NCBI RefSeq assembly: GCF_000024545.1
Contig: NC_013947.1
Span: 3,162,001-3,226,000 of the forward strand
Direction: 5' to 3'
Origin: Stackebrandtia nassauensis DSM 44728
GTDB lineage: Bacteria; Actinomycetota; Actinomycetes; Mycobacteriales; Micromonosporaceae
DNA length: 64,000 nt
The translations under genes and the position numbers were made by a program. The notes below the pieces were generated by a model that was not told the origin of the DNA, did not search any database, and worked only from the letters and a program-made list of their open reading frames with translations. Below, piece after piece: positions 32,964 through 44,264 of this stretch. Numbering within the stretch: the first letter of the stretch is position 1; each line of letters begins with the position of its first letter.

Positions 32964-33002
32964 GTCGTTCTCCATTCGTCGATGCGAGCCGACGCTAACA
33001 AC

Positions 33003-33029
33003 AAAACTGGACAATCCTTGTCAGGTTTT
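33003..33029. promoter_or_regulatory. 27-bp near-palindrome between the SDR and acyltransferase genes
   Basis: GACAA (33010-33014) and TTGTC (33018-33022) flank TCC, and outer arms AAAAC (33003-33007) and GTTTT (33025-33029) continue the symmetry with only two mismatched pairs. It is upstream of the SDR gene and overlaps the last codons of the acyltransferase gene. It could be an operator of the SDR gene or, on the minus strand where a T-rich stretch follows, a weak terminator. Confidence 0.45.
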
Positions 33030-34340
33030 ATCGACGAAGTTCGACGAGGTGACACGATCGGGGCCGAAGCGACGCGTGTGCCGCCCGGCGGCGGGTGCCC
33101 GCTGGGTCGGCAGCGATGGCGACGGGGACGGGGACTCGGCAAGCGCGTCGGCGTAGTAGTCGCGCGGTCGTCCCCGGGAGTCGAAGGCAGCCATCAGCTT
33201 CTGGCCGGTCATCTCGATGAGCTTGTAACTGATGATCGCCACCGGGACGGCGGCGCAGAACACCATGATCGCCGTGATCGGGAACGCCAGCGGGTGCCGG
33301 TGGTCGGGAAGCGCGCCGATGTACCGCAGGTACCGCATGATCGGTTCGTGCCACAGGTACAGGCTGTAGCTGGCCATGCTGACCGACACCAGCGGACGCC
33401 ACTTCAGCCACCGGGGACGGATCGTGGTCCCCATCGCCGTGGAGGCGATGAGCAGTCCGCAGCCCGCCGCGAAAGCCGGATGCAGCAACGGTTCGACTCC
33501 TTGCGCCGGCCGCAGGTACAGTCCGGCGGCCAGGATCGCCATACCCGACAACAGGACCAGGATCTGGGTCAGGCCGTGCCGGAACCGCAGCCCGGCGGCG
33601 TAGAAGATGGATATCAGCAGTCCGACGGCGAACACGTCTAGTTTGGCCAGTGGCCCGAACCAGGTGGGCCAGTGGTCGGCGGGCACGTGGTAGACGTATG
33701 CCGCCGCGAGCTTGTAGACGACGCTGGCGCCGATGAGGGTCAGCGTCCCCCCGATGAGCAGCGTGAGTTTCGCGCCGCGGGTGCGCAGTCGCTGACAGCA
33801 CTTCTGCGCCAGCGCGCCCAGGAGGGCCAGCAGCAGGTAGTAGTGCATCTCGTTGGCCAGCGACCAGGCCGGTCCGTCGGTGTAGAAGATGTACTCCTGG
33901 CTGTAGACGTGCGTGAACGTCAAGTGCAGCACCAGATCCCGCCAGTTCCCGGGCAGGTCCGGGTTGGTGATGGCCCACACGGTGCACACCACGATGTAGT
34001 ACAGCGGAATCAGGCGGGTCGCGCGGCGCAGCAGCAGCGCCCGGCCGCTGCGCGGCGCCGCCTCACCCAGACACGACTTCGCGTACTGCAGTCCCAGCAG
34101 CAGACCGGACAGTACGAAGAACAGGTCGACGCACAGGTCGGTGGCGAGCATGACCTCGTGCCAGATGGTGCCCTCCAGCGGCCATTTCCAGTCCGGCGCC
34201 CGCCAGTTGTTCTGGTAGGCGTGGAAGGTCATGACCGACACCGCCGCCAGTGCCCGGTAGCCGTGCACCTCCAGCCGCTGGCTGGTGGCGACCGAGCCGC
34301 CAGCGTCGTCGACCGCACCGGGCCGGATCGTCTTCATCAC
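33021..34340 (-). CDS. Acyltransferase 3 family membrane protein
   Basis: The 439 aa integral membrane protein has about ten helices. The family hallmarks are at the start: RLEVHGYRALAAVSVMTFHAY (the RxxxH motif), DLCVDLFFVLSGLLLG, and SLYLWHEPIMRY near the end. Such enzymes O-acylate surface polysaccharides or lipids. It begins with GTG at 34340 overlapping the stop of the glycosyltransferase gene (GTGATG), with an alternative ATG at 34337, so the two form an operon for an exported glycan. The C-terminal tail is Pro/Ser-rich and cytoplasmic. Confidence 0.88.
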   Translation of the reverse strand: MMKTIRPGAVDDAGGSVATSQRLEVHGYRALAAVSVMTFHAYQNNWRAPDWKWPLEGTIWHEVMLATDLCVDLFFVLSGLLLGLQYAKSCLGEAAPRSGRALLLRRATRLIPLYYIVVCTVWAITNPDLPGNWRDLVLHLTFTHVYSQEYIFYTDGPAWSLANEMHYYLLLALLGALAQKCCQRLRTRGAKLTLLIGGTLTLIGASVVYKLAAAYVYHVPADHWPTWFGPLAKLDVFAVGLLISIFYAAGLRFRHGLTQILVLLSGMAILAAGLYLRPAQGVEPLLHPAFAAGCGLLIASTAMGTTIRPRWLKWRPLVSVSMASYSLYLWHEPIMRYLRYIGALPDHRHPLAFPITAIMVFCAAVPVAIISYKLIEMTGQKLMAAFDSRGRPRDYYADALAESPSPSPSLPTQRAPAAGRHTRRFGPDRVTSSNFVDKT

Positions 34341-36229
34341 GCGGCTCCGGGGTGCTTGTGGCGCGGCGTGACGACCCAGCGACGTTCACCCGACAGTTCC
34401 TTCAGCTGGGCGACCCGGCAGATGACGTTCTTCCACTCGGTGTAGAAGATCGCGTTGAACAGCAGATACACCCCGAACCACCAGGGCTTCTTCTTGATCT
34501 CGGGAACCGCCAGCCGCCACGCGAACAGGGTCTGCACCGGCCCCACCGACAGCGCGTACAGCGAGGTCAGCAGGAACGCGGGGATCATCCAGTCCAGTTT
34601 GGTGACCCCACCGGCCTGCCAGGCCAGCGCGGCCACCACCGGGACGATCTGCAGGCTCGCCCACGGCGTGAGTTCCCGCCAGCCCAGCAGGAACAGCGAG
34701 CCGAGTTTGTTGCGGGTGTTGAACGAGGCCGAGCGCAACGTCGCCAGCAGGTGCCGGCGCGACACCTGGAACCAGCCCTGCGCCCAGCGCATCCGCTGAT
34801 GCCACAGCGGTCCGAGGGATTCGGGGGCCAGCTCGAAACTGAGCAGCGCCGGGTCGCTGACGATGCGGCTGCCCTGCAACAGTGCCCGCATCGAGGAGTC
34901 GATGTCCTCGGTGAGCATGTCGGGCCGCATCCGGATGCGGCGCAGCAGCGAGGTGCGCCAGAAACCGTTGGAGCCGCCGAAGATCCCGAAGCCGTGCAGC
35001 GCGGCGCGTCCGGGGTGGCTGACGGCGTAGATCGCCTCGAACTCCACCGCGACGGTGCGCGGCACCCAGGCGTCGTGTCCGTTGCGGACGACGCAGTGGC
35101 CCTGTACGACGTCGGCGCCGTCGGCGATCCAGCGCCAGGCCCGGTGGAAGGCCAGCGGGGCCGGTTGGTGGTCGGCGTCGAAGACGCCGACGAACTCGCC
35201 CGTCGCCACTCCCAGTGCGGCGTTGACGTTTTGGGCCTTGGACGTGGAGAACGGCACCTCCAGCACCACCAGCCGCGGGTCGCGTCGGGCCAGCAGTCGC
35301 AGCTGTGCCTCGACCGGCAGCGGACGGGGCGTGTTGTACGCCAGGATCACCTGCAACCGTCCCGGATAGTTCTGGGCCAGCAGGGCCCGGACGGTGTCGA
35401 TGATGGTCTCGGCCTCGTTGGGCAGGTACGCCGCGATGATGGCCGAGGCCGGTGGGAACGGTTCCTTGGGTTCTCCGGGCCGCTTGGGGTCCAGGGCGTG
35501 CAGGTTCTCCGCCCACATCAGGGCCGAGTTGACGACCAGGACCGCCACGATCACCAGATACGCGGGGGTGAGGATGTCGATGCCCACAGTATCCAGTCCC
35601 ATGTAGACCCCGAGTGGCAGCCCGATGCCCAGCAGCAGGGTCGTCACAATCTGGACGGTGGTGCGGAACCGGCCGGGCTTCTTCGACTCGGCGCCGCCCT
35701 CGAGGTGTTCGGAGCTCCAGCGCACCGGAACCAGGTCGAGTTTGTGCGCGGCCAGATCGGTGGCCAGCGACGCTCTGCGGATCAGTTCGCCCGCGTGCGG
35801 GGCCCGCCGGCTCGTGGACACCGGCACCCAGCCGCAGGCGGGGACGACCTCCGGCGGCCAGGCGTCGTAGGACTCGGCCAGCAGCGACATCAACGCGCCC
35901 AGCCGGGCCTGTATCCGCTTGGGCTTGTCGCCGCGCAGCAACACCAACAGGTCGTCACCGGCGACAGTCAACAGTTCGAATTGGTCCAACTGGGTTTCTA
36001 CTATGGATGCGACGCCCGGCGGCGGTGCTCCGAAGGTCTGGTGGCCGCCCCGCAGCGACGGCACCATGCGGATGACCGCGACGCACGGCCCGGGGCGCGC
36101 CCTGGTGTTGCGCAACCGTTCCAGGGTCTTGGTCCACTCGGGAAGGGGGAGGAACCGGCCCGTCTGGGTCTCGACGGTCGTGGTGGATACCGGGTGTTCG
36201 CGAAGCAGGTTGTCGGTCACAGGGGCCAC
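34337..36229 (-). CDS. GT2 membrane glycosyltransferase with degenerate GGDEF-like N-terminus
   Basis: The C-terminal ~430 residues form a cellulose-synthase-like GT2: helices around VTTLLLGIGLPLGVYMGL, the GVFDADHQPAP (DxD) motif, TEDIDSS (the TED catalytic region), HQRMRWAQGWF (the Q/RxxRW motif) and further C-terminal helices. Before it, about residues 40-180 read VIRMVPSLRGG, LTVAGDDLLVLLRGD and ELIRRASLATDLAAHK, which follow the pattern of a GGDEF domain with the catalytic GGDEF replaced by AGDDL. The start is uncertain: I list the GTG at 36229; the frame stays open to 36394, but that part crosses a stem-loop in AT-richer DNA. The product is probably an exported glycan, acylated by the coupled acyltransferase. 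Confidence 0.8.
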   Translation of the reverse strand: MAPVTDNLLREHPVSTTTVETQTGRFLPLPEWTKTLERLRNTRARPGPCVAVIRMVPSLRGGHQTFGAPPPGVASIVETQLDQFELLTVAGDDLLVLLRGDKPKRIQARLGALMSLLAESYDAWPPEVVPACGWVPVSTSRRAPHAGELIRRASLATDLAAHKLDLVPVRWSSEHLEGGAESKKPGRFRTTVQIVTTLLLGIGLPLGVYMGLDTVGIDILTPAYLVIVAVLVVNSALMWAENLHALDPKRPGEPKEPFPPASAIIAAYLPNEAETIIDTVRALLAQNYPGRLQVILAYNTPRPLPVEAQLRLLARRDPRLVVLEVPFSTSKAQNVNAALGVATGEFVGVFDADHQPAPLAFHRAWRWIADGADVVQGHCVVRNGHDAWVPRTVAVEFEAIYAVSHPGRAALHGFGIFGGSNGFWRTSLLRRIRMRPDMLTEDIDSSMRALLQGSRIVSDPALLSFELAPESLGPLWHQRMRWAQGWFQVSRRHLLATLRSASFNTRNKLGSLFLLGWRELTPWASLQIVPVVAALAWQAGGVTKLDWMIPAFLLTSLYALSVGPVQTLFAWRLAVPEIKKKPWWFGVYLLFNAIFYTEWKNVICRVAQLKELSGERRWVVTPRHKHPGAA

Positions 36230-36329
36230 CGGTGAATAAGCATTGGGGTTCCTTTGGGAGGAGTTAGGAACTGCGGTCGGGCGGTGAGCGCACGGTGCCG
36301 CTGCCAGGACCAAGGGACCCGTCAATGCT

Positions 36330-36379
36330 GCGAAAGACGCTATAGCGGGTATGGAATACGTGCTAAGGCGTCTTTTCGC
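36330..36379. promoter_or_regulatory. Inverted repeat in the 405-bp gap before the glycosyltransferase operon
   Basis: GCGAAAGACGC (36330-36340) and GCGTCTTTTCGC (36368-36379) pair with one bulged T across 27 nt. The wider gap 36230-36634 is AT-richer than its surroundings, includes an inverted repeat ACATT-AAGGC-AATGT (36487-36501) and the terminator of acnA, and must contain the promoter of the minus-strand glycosyltransferase operon. I see no confident coding region there. Confidence 0.4.
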
Positions 36380-36569
36380 GAATAGCGAGGGCAACCGTGC
36401 CGGGGATGCCAGATCGCGTCTATTCAGCTATGCGCCGCCGAGGGATTGGCGACGTGGGAAAGCGTAAACCCTCATCCGAACGAACTACATTAAGGCAATG
36501 TTAAATATGCGTGACCTTGGTGTGTGACGTCCCGCGACCAGGCATTGACCGCAATAAACGGACTAAGGA

Positions 36570-36617
36570 AATGGCGGGTTCGCCGCCGGATAACACTCCG
36601 GCCACAAACCCGCCATT
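36570..36617 (-). terminator. Two-tier stem-loop terminator after acnA
   Basis: AATGGCGGGTT (36570-36580) and AACCCGCCATT (36607-36617) are perfect outer arms of 11 bp; inside them GCCGGA (36585-36590) pairs with TCCGGC (36597-36602). On the minus strand it begins 17 bp beyond the acnA stop at 36635 and is followed by CCATTTCCTT. Confidence 0.65.
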
Positions 36618-36634
36618 ATGGCGTTCCTATCCCA

Positions 36635-39379
<2,745 letters not shown>

Positions 39380-39522
39380 GGGTGCTCCCAGGTCGTAAAT
39401 CCGTTTTCGGTGTCAGTCTGCCGGATGGTCTTTGCCAGGCGGCATGGGATCGGCCAGATCCCGCTAACCAAACCGTACGTCCGTCTTGTTAAAATGTCAA
39501 CCACCGAGTCACAGGAGTCACC

Positions 39523-39957
39523 GTGTACTACGCCATTCACCACGTCCAGCTCACCTGCGCGCCCGGCACCGAGGACGCGCAGCGGGCCTTCTTCGCCGAC
39601 GTGCTGGGCCTGACCGAGGTCGCCAAACCCGCCAGCCTCGCCGCCCGCGGCGGCTGCTGGTTCCGGGGCCCCGGGGATGCGGGCACCATCGAGTTCCACC
39701 TCGGCGTCGTGGACGGCGCCGAACCCCAGCCCAAGGCCCACCCCGGCCTGGTGTGGGGCGACATCACCACCCTGCGCGCGCTGGCCGAGCGGCTCGAGGA
39801 CGCCGGACACCCCGTGACCTGGGACGGCGAACTGCACGGTGTGCCCATGCACCTCAATGGATCCCCCGGGGCGCCGCTGCACGAGCCCGGTATGCACCGG
39901 TTCTACACAAAGGACCCCAACGGCAACCGGCTGGAGTTCTTGGCGCCGATGGAATAG
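39523..39957 (+). CDS. VOC (glyoxalase/bleomycin resistance) superfamily protein
   Basis: The 144 aa protein has two beta-alpha-beta3 modules: IHHVQLTCAPGTEDAQRAFF with the metal-ligand His at the start and HRFYTKDPNGNRLEFLAPME with the ligand Glu at the end, the standard layout of single-metal VOC enzymes. The reaction is not predictable. AGGAG lies before the GTG at 39523 and TAAAAT at 39490-39495 is a good -10 element. The next gene follows closely, but has its own leaderless-type start. Confidence 0.8.
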   Translation: MYYAIHHVQLTCAPGTEDAQRAFFADVLGLTEVAKPASLAARGGCWFRGPGDAGTIEFHLGVVDGAEPQPKAHPGLVWGDITTLRALAERLEDAGHPVTWDGELHGVPMHLNGSPGAPLHEPGMHRFYTKDPNGNRLEFLAPME

Positions 39958-39975
39958 TCGGATAGGTTGTCGCGC

Positions 39976-40935
39976 ATGCCCCGAAATCTGGTCCTCGTCG
40001 CCGTGCTCGCGTTGGGAGTCGTGGCGGCGTGCGACGGCTCCGGCAGCGCCGACACCGAGGACGACGGGAAGGGCTCCGCCAAGCCGTCCTTCGCCAACGC
40101 CACCGCCGACGAACTGTCGGGGACCTTCTTCTATCTGGCCCCGCACGACGACGGCGCCGCGGTCTACTCCTTCACCGGCGACGGGAAACCCAAGCCGGTC
40201 ATGACCGGAACCGCCGACCTGTGGTCCTCGGCGACCCCCTCGCCCGACGGCAAGTACATCAGCTATGTGGAGGGTTCCAACGCGGAATCCCCGATGCGGA
40301 TCTGGGACGTCGAGGCCGGTGAACCGTTGAAAGAGCAACTGGCGCAGGTGGACGGCGTCTGCAAGGAGCCGGCGTGGACTCCGGACTCCAAGCGGCTGCT
40401 CACCCACGCCGTGGCGGCCGACTCCCCGACCGAGGCGACGTGGTTCGACGTCGCCTCGGGCGAGACCAGCAAGGCCGACGTCGTCGACGGCTGCCACCCG
40501 AAGTTCCCCGTCGGAGGCGACGACACCGTCTACACCTTCATGACCGGGGACGTCACCGGTCTGGTCATGCGCGACGGAAAGAAGGAGACGACCCTGCCCG
40601 CCGAGGTCGTCAAGGGCCGCACCATCATCGACCCGGTCGCCGTGGCCCGCGACAACGCCGGACTGTGCGTGGCGACCGCCGCCGAGGGCGAACCGGTCGG
40701 CGACGCCGCCCGCAGCCTCAGCTGCGACACCATAGTAGACACCAAGACGAAGAAACCCGTGAAACTGCCCGACACCATCACCGGCGCGGTGTTCCCCGAG
40801 TCGGGCGGATTCATCACCCGCACCGGCGACGGCGAACTGAAACTGTCCGACCTGGACGACAGCGGCATCGCGACCCTCGAGGAGCCGTCGGAACTGGCCG
40901 AGGGCTTCCTGATCGGCTACGCCGAACCCGCGTGA
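39976..40935 (+). CDS. Lipoprotein with beta-propeller-like domain
   Basis: The 319 aa precursor has a lipoprotein signal, LVLVAVLALGVVAACDG, with the lipidated Cys at about residue 20, then an acidic linker and repeats such as SATPSPDGKYISYVEG and EPAWTPDSKRLLTHAV that fit the PD40/TolB-type beta-propeller. It is probably anchored on the outer face of the membrane; the function is unknown. TAGGTT (39964-39969) lies 6 nt before the ATG and there is no ribosome binding site. Confidence 0.75.
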   Translation: MPRNLVLVAVLALGVVAACDGSGSADTEDDGKGSAKPSFANATADELSGTFFYLAPHDDGAAVYSFTGDGKPKPVMTGTADLWSSATPSPDGKYISYVEGSNAESPMRIWDVEAGEPLKEQLAQVDGVCKEPAWTPDSKRLLTHAVAADSPTEATWFDVASGETSKADVVDGCHPKFPVGGDDTVYTFMTGDVTGLVMRDGKKETTLPAEVVKGRTIIDPVAVARDNAGLCVATAAEGEPVGDAARSLSCDTIVDTKTKKPVKLPDTITGAVFPESGGFITRTGDGELKLSDLDDSGIATLEEPSELAEGFLIGYAEPA

Positions 40936-41024
40936 TTACTTCTCTGTAACGCCAGGGCCGCAAGGTGTCACGGTCCCGACCGAACCATGGCGTCCGGGGC
41001 CGGTTGGCTCTAGTGTCAACTCCC

Positions 41025-41834
41025 ATGAGCGCCCCGAAAGTCGTCCTCGTCGCGGGCGCCTCGTCCGGTATCGGACAGGCGGCCGCCGAGATGCTTGCCG
41101 AACGCGGGCACACGGTGTTCGGCACCAGCCGCGATCCCGCCCGGGTCAAGGGCAAGGGCGTCACCCCGGTCCGACTGGAACTGGGCGACGACGTCTCGGC
41201 GCACCGCTGCGTCTCCGAGGTCGCCGACCGCGCCGGGCACATCGACGCGATGGTCTACAGTGCTGGGTACTTTGTGGCCGGTGCCGTCGAGGAGACCCCG
41301 GCCGCGCTGGCGCTGGCCCAGCTGGAGGCATACCTCGTGGGCGCGCACCGGCTGGTGCGGGCGGTACTGCCGATCATGCGCGACGTCGGCGAGGGGCGGC
41401 TGATCCTGATGAGCTCCAGCGCCGCCGTGGCCCCGATCCCGTTCCACGCCGTCTACTCCGCCAGCAAGGCCGCGCTCGAGCACTACGCCGAGGCGCTGCG
41501 CTACGAGGTCGAACCGCTGGGCATCGACGTGAGCTGCGTCCAGGGCACCGGAGTGCGCACCGCCGCGGCCGCCAACGCCCGCCTCACCGAACCGGTCATC
41601 GGCGCCTACGAACCCAACCGGACCCGGGTCATCGACCGGTTCATCCGCGACCAGAACGAGGGACCCAGCCCCGACACGATCGCCGCCGCGATCGTGCGGG
41701 CCGTGGAGACCTACCGCCCGCGCGCCCGCTACCGGGTCGGCATGACCGCCAAGACGCTGCCGCTGCTGCGCGGCCTGCTGCCGTCCACCGTCTTCCGCCG
41801 CCTGCTGGCCCGCTCCTTCGGTTACCGGGCCTGA
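41025..41834 (+). CDS. Short-chain dehydrogenase/reductase (classical SDR)
   Basis: The 269 aa SDR shows VVLVAGASSGIGQAAAEML as NADP-binding loop, VYSAGYFVAGAVEE at the NAG position, the Ser in LILMSSSAAV and the catalytic YSASKAALEHYAEAL. It is of the type that reduces ketones or hydroxysteroid-like substrates; none can be named. TAGTGT (41011-41016) lies 8 nt before the ATG, suggesting a leaderless or near-leaderless transcript. Confidence 0.88.
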   Translation: MSAPKVVLVAGASSGIGQAAAEMLAERGHTVFGTSRDPARVKGKGVTPVRLELGDDVSAHRCVSEVADRAGHIDAMVYSAGYFVAGAVEETPAALALAQLEAYLVGAHRLVRAVLPIMRDVGEGRLILMSSSAAVAPIPFHAVYSASKAALEHYAEALRYEVEPLGIDVSCVQGTGVRTAAAANARLTEPVIGAYEPNRTRVIDRFIRDQNEGPSPDTIAAAIVRAVETYRPRARYRVGMTAKTLPLLRGLLPSTVFRRLLARSFGYRA

Positions 41835-41917
41835 GGTCGGGGCCGGTCGGCAATCTCACAGCCGCAACCGCGCCGAAACCGGCTAGGTTCACAGTGAGCC
41901 GACCCGGAAGGTGAGTC

Positions 41918-42580
41918 ATGACCGAGACAGTGGACAGTCAAGTGACGGACGGTATCGAGGAAGTCGAATCCGCTGAGGAACTGCGGCAGCTCATCGGGAA
42001 TCCCAACTCCCGCGCGGCCAGTAAGGAACGCGCCACGCTGGCGCCACTGGACCGGCAGTTCCTGGCCGCGTCCCCGTTCTGCCTGGTCGCCACCGCCGAC
42101 GCCGAGGGCAACTGCGACGTCTCGCCCAAGGGCGACCCCGCCGGTTTCACCGTCGTCCTCGACGACAGCACCATCGCCATCCCCGAACGCCCCGGCAACA
42201 AACGCGCCGACGGATTCCACAACATACTGTCCAATCCGCACGTCGGCCTGATCTACCTGCTGCCCGGACGCGGCGACACCCTGCGCATCAACGGCCGGGC
42301 CCGGCTGGTCAAGAACGCGCCGTTCTTCGACCGGATGGTCGTCAAGGGACACCGGCCGCAGTTCGCGGTACTGGTCGACATCGACGCCATCTACTACCAC
42401 TGCGCCAAGGCGTTCATGCGTTCCAAACTGTGGCGCCCCGAGACCTGGCAGCCCGACGCGATGCCGTCCACGGCCGAGATCGTCAAGTCCGTCCAGCCCT
42501 ACATCGACGAGAGCGTCGCCGACCTGGAACGGCACTACCAGACCGAGGTCTACTCCAAGGGCCTGTACGGCACCGGCTAG
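41918..42580 (+). CDS. Pyridoxamine 5'-phosphate oxidase-like FMN protein
   Basis: The 220 aa protein has the split-barrel flavin fold: FLAASPFCLVATADAEGNCD, then SPKGDPAGFTVV, IAIPERPGNKRADGFHNIL with the Arg/Asn phosphate-binding residues and a C-terminal YYHCAKAFMRSKLW. It matches the MSMEG_1061-type subgroup that binds FMN or F420 rather than true PdxH. It may reduce an unsaturated or nitro substrate. GGAAGG precedes the ATG. Confidence 0.8.
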   Translation: MTETVDSQVTDGIEEVESAEELRQLIGNPNSRAASKERATLAPLDRQFLAASPFCLVATADAEGNCDVSPKGDPAGFTVVLDDSTIAIPERPGNKRADGFHNILSNPHVGLIYLLPGRGDTLRINGRARLVKNAPFFDRMVVKGHRPQFAVLVDIDAIYYHCAKAFMRSKLWRPETWQPDAMPSTAEIVKSVQPYIDESVADLERHYQTEVYSKGLYGTG

Positions 42581-42654
42581 ACCCTGGGGTGGAGATCGGT
42601 TTCTCCACCCTGACGCCCAGGTGGAACGGCCCGCGAATCCATAGCGTTGCGGGC

Positions 42655-43137
42655 ATGATTCCCATCCTCATCGGCCTCGTCATCGCGGCCCTCGTCATAG
42701 TCATCCTCATCCGCCGCTTCGGAACCCGCAAGGTGGGCTCCCCGACCCGGATGTTCGTCCTGCCGCCGGTCCTGGCCGTCGTCGGCATCCTCCAGGGCGA
42801 CCTGATCGACGGCCACCACCCGCTGCTGAGCGAGGTCCTGCTCGGCGTCGGCGTCGTGGCCGCCCTGGCGCTGGGCACCGGCCTCGGCTACACCCTGCGG
42901 CTGTGGCGCGACGACACCGGCGTCGTGTGGAGCCGGGGCACCAGACTGACCATCGCGATGCTGGTCGCCACGATCGCGGTGCGGCTCGGACTCATGGCCA
43001 CCGGCTTCGCGCTCGACGTCGCCACCGGTACCGGCGCGATCTTCATGTTCGTCGCCGCCTGGCTGCTGGCGCAGAACACCGTGATCACCCGGCGGGTCCG
43101 CACGATTCCCGCCCCGGCCGTTAGCGTGGGCCTGTGA
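42655..43137 (+). CDS. DUF1453-like membrane protein
   Basis: The 160 aa protein has about five hydrophobic helices, beginning MIPILIGLVIAALVIVILIR and with a conserved-looking VGSPTRMFVLPPVLAVVG. It resembles CcdC/DUF1453 proteins that sit next to two-component systems in actinobacteria. Its stop overlaps the GTG of the histidine kinase gene (GTGA), so it belongs to that operon. TAGCGT (42642-42647) is 7 nt before the ATG. Confidence 0.7.
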   Translation: MIPILIGLVIAALVIVILIRRFGTRKVGSPTRMFVLPPVLAVVGILQGDLIDGHHPLLSEVLLGVGVVAALALGTGLGYTLRLWRDDTGVVWSRGTRLTIAMLVATIAVRLGLMATGFALDVATGTGAIFMFVAAWLLAQNTVITRRVRTIPAPAVSVGL

Positions 43138-44264
43138 ACAGCCGGGACGACTTCGCCAGCAAGAGCCGTAGCGTCGGCCTCATCATGATCACGGCCCTGT
43201 CGGTCGTGTTCGTGCTCAACATGTTCTTCGGCGACGAACGACCCCGCCTGGGGCTGACCGGTACCGACCTGGCGGTCACCGTCGCGACCCTGATCGCCTT
43301 CGCCTGCTTCGGTTTCGGCACCTACCTGGCGCCGTCCCGGCGACAGGTGGCGGTGGCCCTGTACCTCCTCGCGGTCGCCGCGACACTGTGGTTGACCGTG
43401 CTCGCGCCCGACCGCCCCGGCGAGCTCATGCTGTTCGTCATCGCGGGCGCGGCCGCCGCCCGGCTCCCGCTGCGGCACTCGGCCGTCGTCATGACCGCGC
43501 TGGTGCTGGGCTTCGCCGCGACGGTGCTGTCGCGCACGGACGACCTCGGGCAACTGTGGTCCCTGGTGGGCGTCCTGGGCATGTACGCCGGCATCACCGC
43601 CGCCCGCAACCGCAGGCGCACCCAGCACATCGAGCAGCAGAACCTGGTGCTCGCCGAACGGGCCCGCATCGCCCGCGAGATCCACGACATCCTGGCGCAC
43701 TCGCTGTCGGCCCAGCTGGTCCACCTCGAAGGCGCCCGGCTGCTGGCCAACGCCGGACGCACCGACGAGGCCGTCGACCGCATCGAACGCGCCCGCGAAC
43801 TGGCACGCGGCGGCCTCACCGAGACCCGCCGCGCCCTGGACACCCTGCGCGGCGAGACCCTCAAGGTCGACGAGGCACTGCGCGAACTGGCCGACGAACA
43901 CCGCGAGGCCACCTCGGGCACCTGCACCGTCACCGTGACCGGCGAACCCCGCGACCTCGCCGCCGAGGCCGGGCTGGCGCTGGTGCGCACCGCCCAGGAG
44001 GCGCTGACCAACGTCCGCAAACACGCCAACGGCGCTGACGTCACCATCGAACTGCGCTACCGCGACGACGACTGCGAACTCGAGGTCGTCGACACCGGCG
44101 GCCGGGGCGTGGCACTGGCCGAGACCGGATCCGGCTACGGTCTGGTCGGGATGCGCGAGCGCGCCGAACTGATCGGTGGCACGCTGCGAGCCGGACCCCG
44201 CGACGGCGGCTTCGCCGTCGAGTTGCGGGTGCCGTCGTCAGGAAAGGAAGTGGGCGCGCGGTGA
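43134..44264 (+). CDS. Sensor histidine kinase, NarL/DesK type
   Basis: The 376 aa protein has about five N-terminal transmembrane helices, then HisKA_3 with the phosphorylated His in ARIAREIHDILAHSLSAQL (about residue 184), and an HATPase domain with AQEALTNVRKHANGAD (N box) and GSGYGLVGMRERAELIGG (G boxes). It phosphorylates the regulator encoded with a 4-nt overlap downstream. No extracytoplasmic sensor domain is visible, so the signal is probably sensed within the membrane. TAGCGT also lies 6 nt before its GTG. Confidence 0.92.
   Translation: MNSRDDFASKSRSVGLIMITALSVVFVLNMFFGDERPRLGLTGTDLAVTVATLIAFACFGFGTYLAPSRRQVAVALYLLAVAATLWLTVLAPDRPGELMLFVIAGAAAARLPLRHSAVVMTALVLGFAATVLSRTDDLGQLWSLVGVLGMYAGITAARNRRRTQHIEQQNLVLAERARIAREIHDILAHSLSAQLVHLEGARLLANAGRTDEAVDRIERARELARGGLTETRRALDTLRGETLKVDEALRELADEHREATSGTCTVTVTGEPRDLAAEAGLALVRTAQEALTNVRKHANGADVTIELRYRDDDCELEVVDTGGRGVALAETGSGYGLVGMRERAELIGGTLRAGPRDGGFAVELRVPSSGKEVGAR

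Noticed and set aside
33072-33160. Coding significance of the Pro/Ser-rich frame next to the SDR gene
   Set aside because: This is simply the C-terminal tail of the acyltransferase, which continues in frame to 33021.
36230-36394. N-terminal extension of the glycosyltransferase frame to 36394
   Set aside because: It would translate the inverted repeat at 36330-36379 and an AT-richer stretch, adds no recognisable domain and has no ribosome binding site at its ATG.
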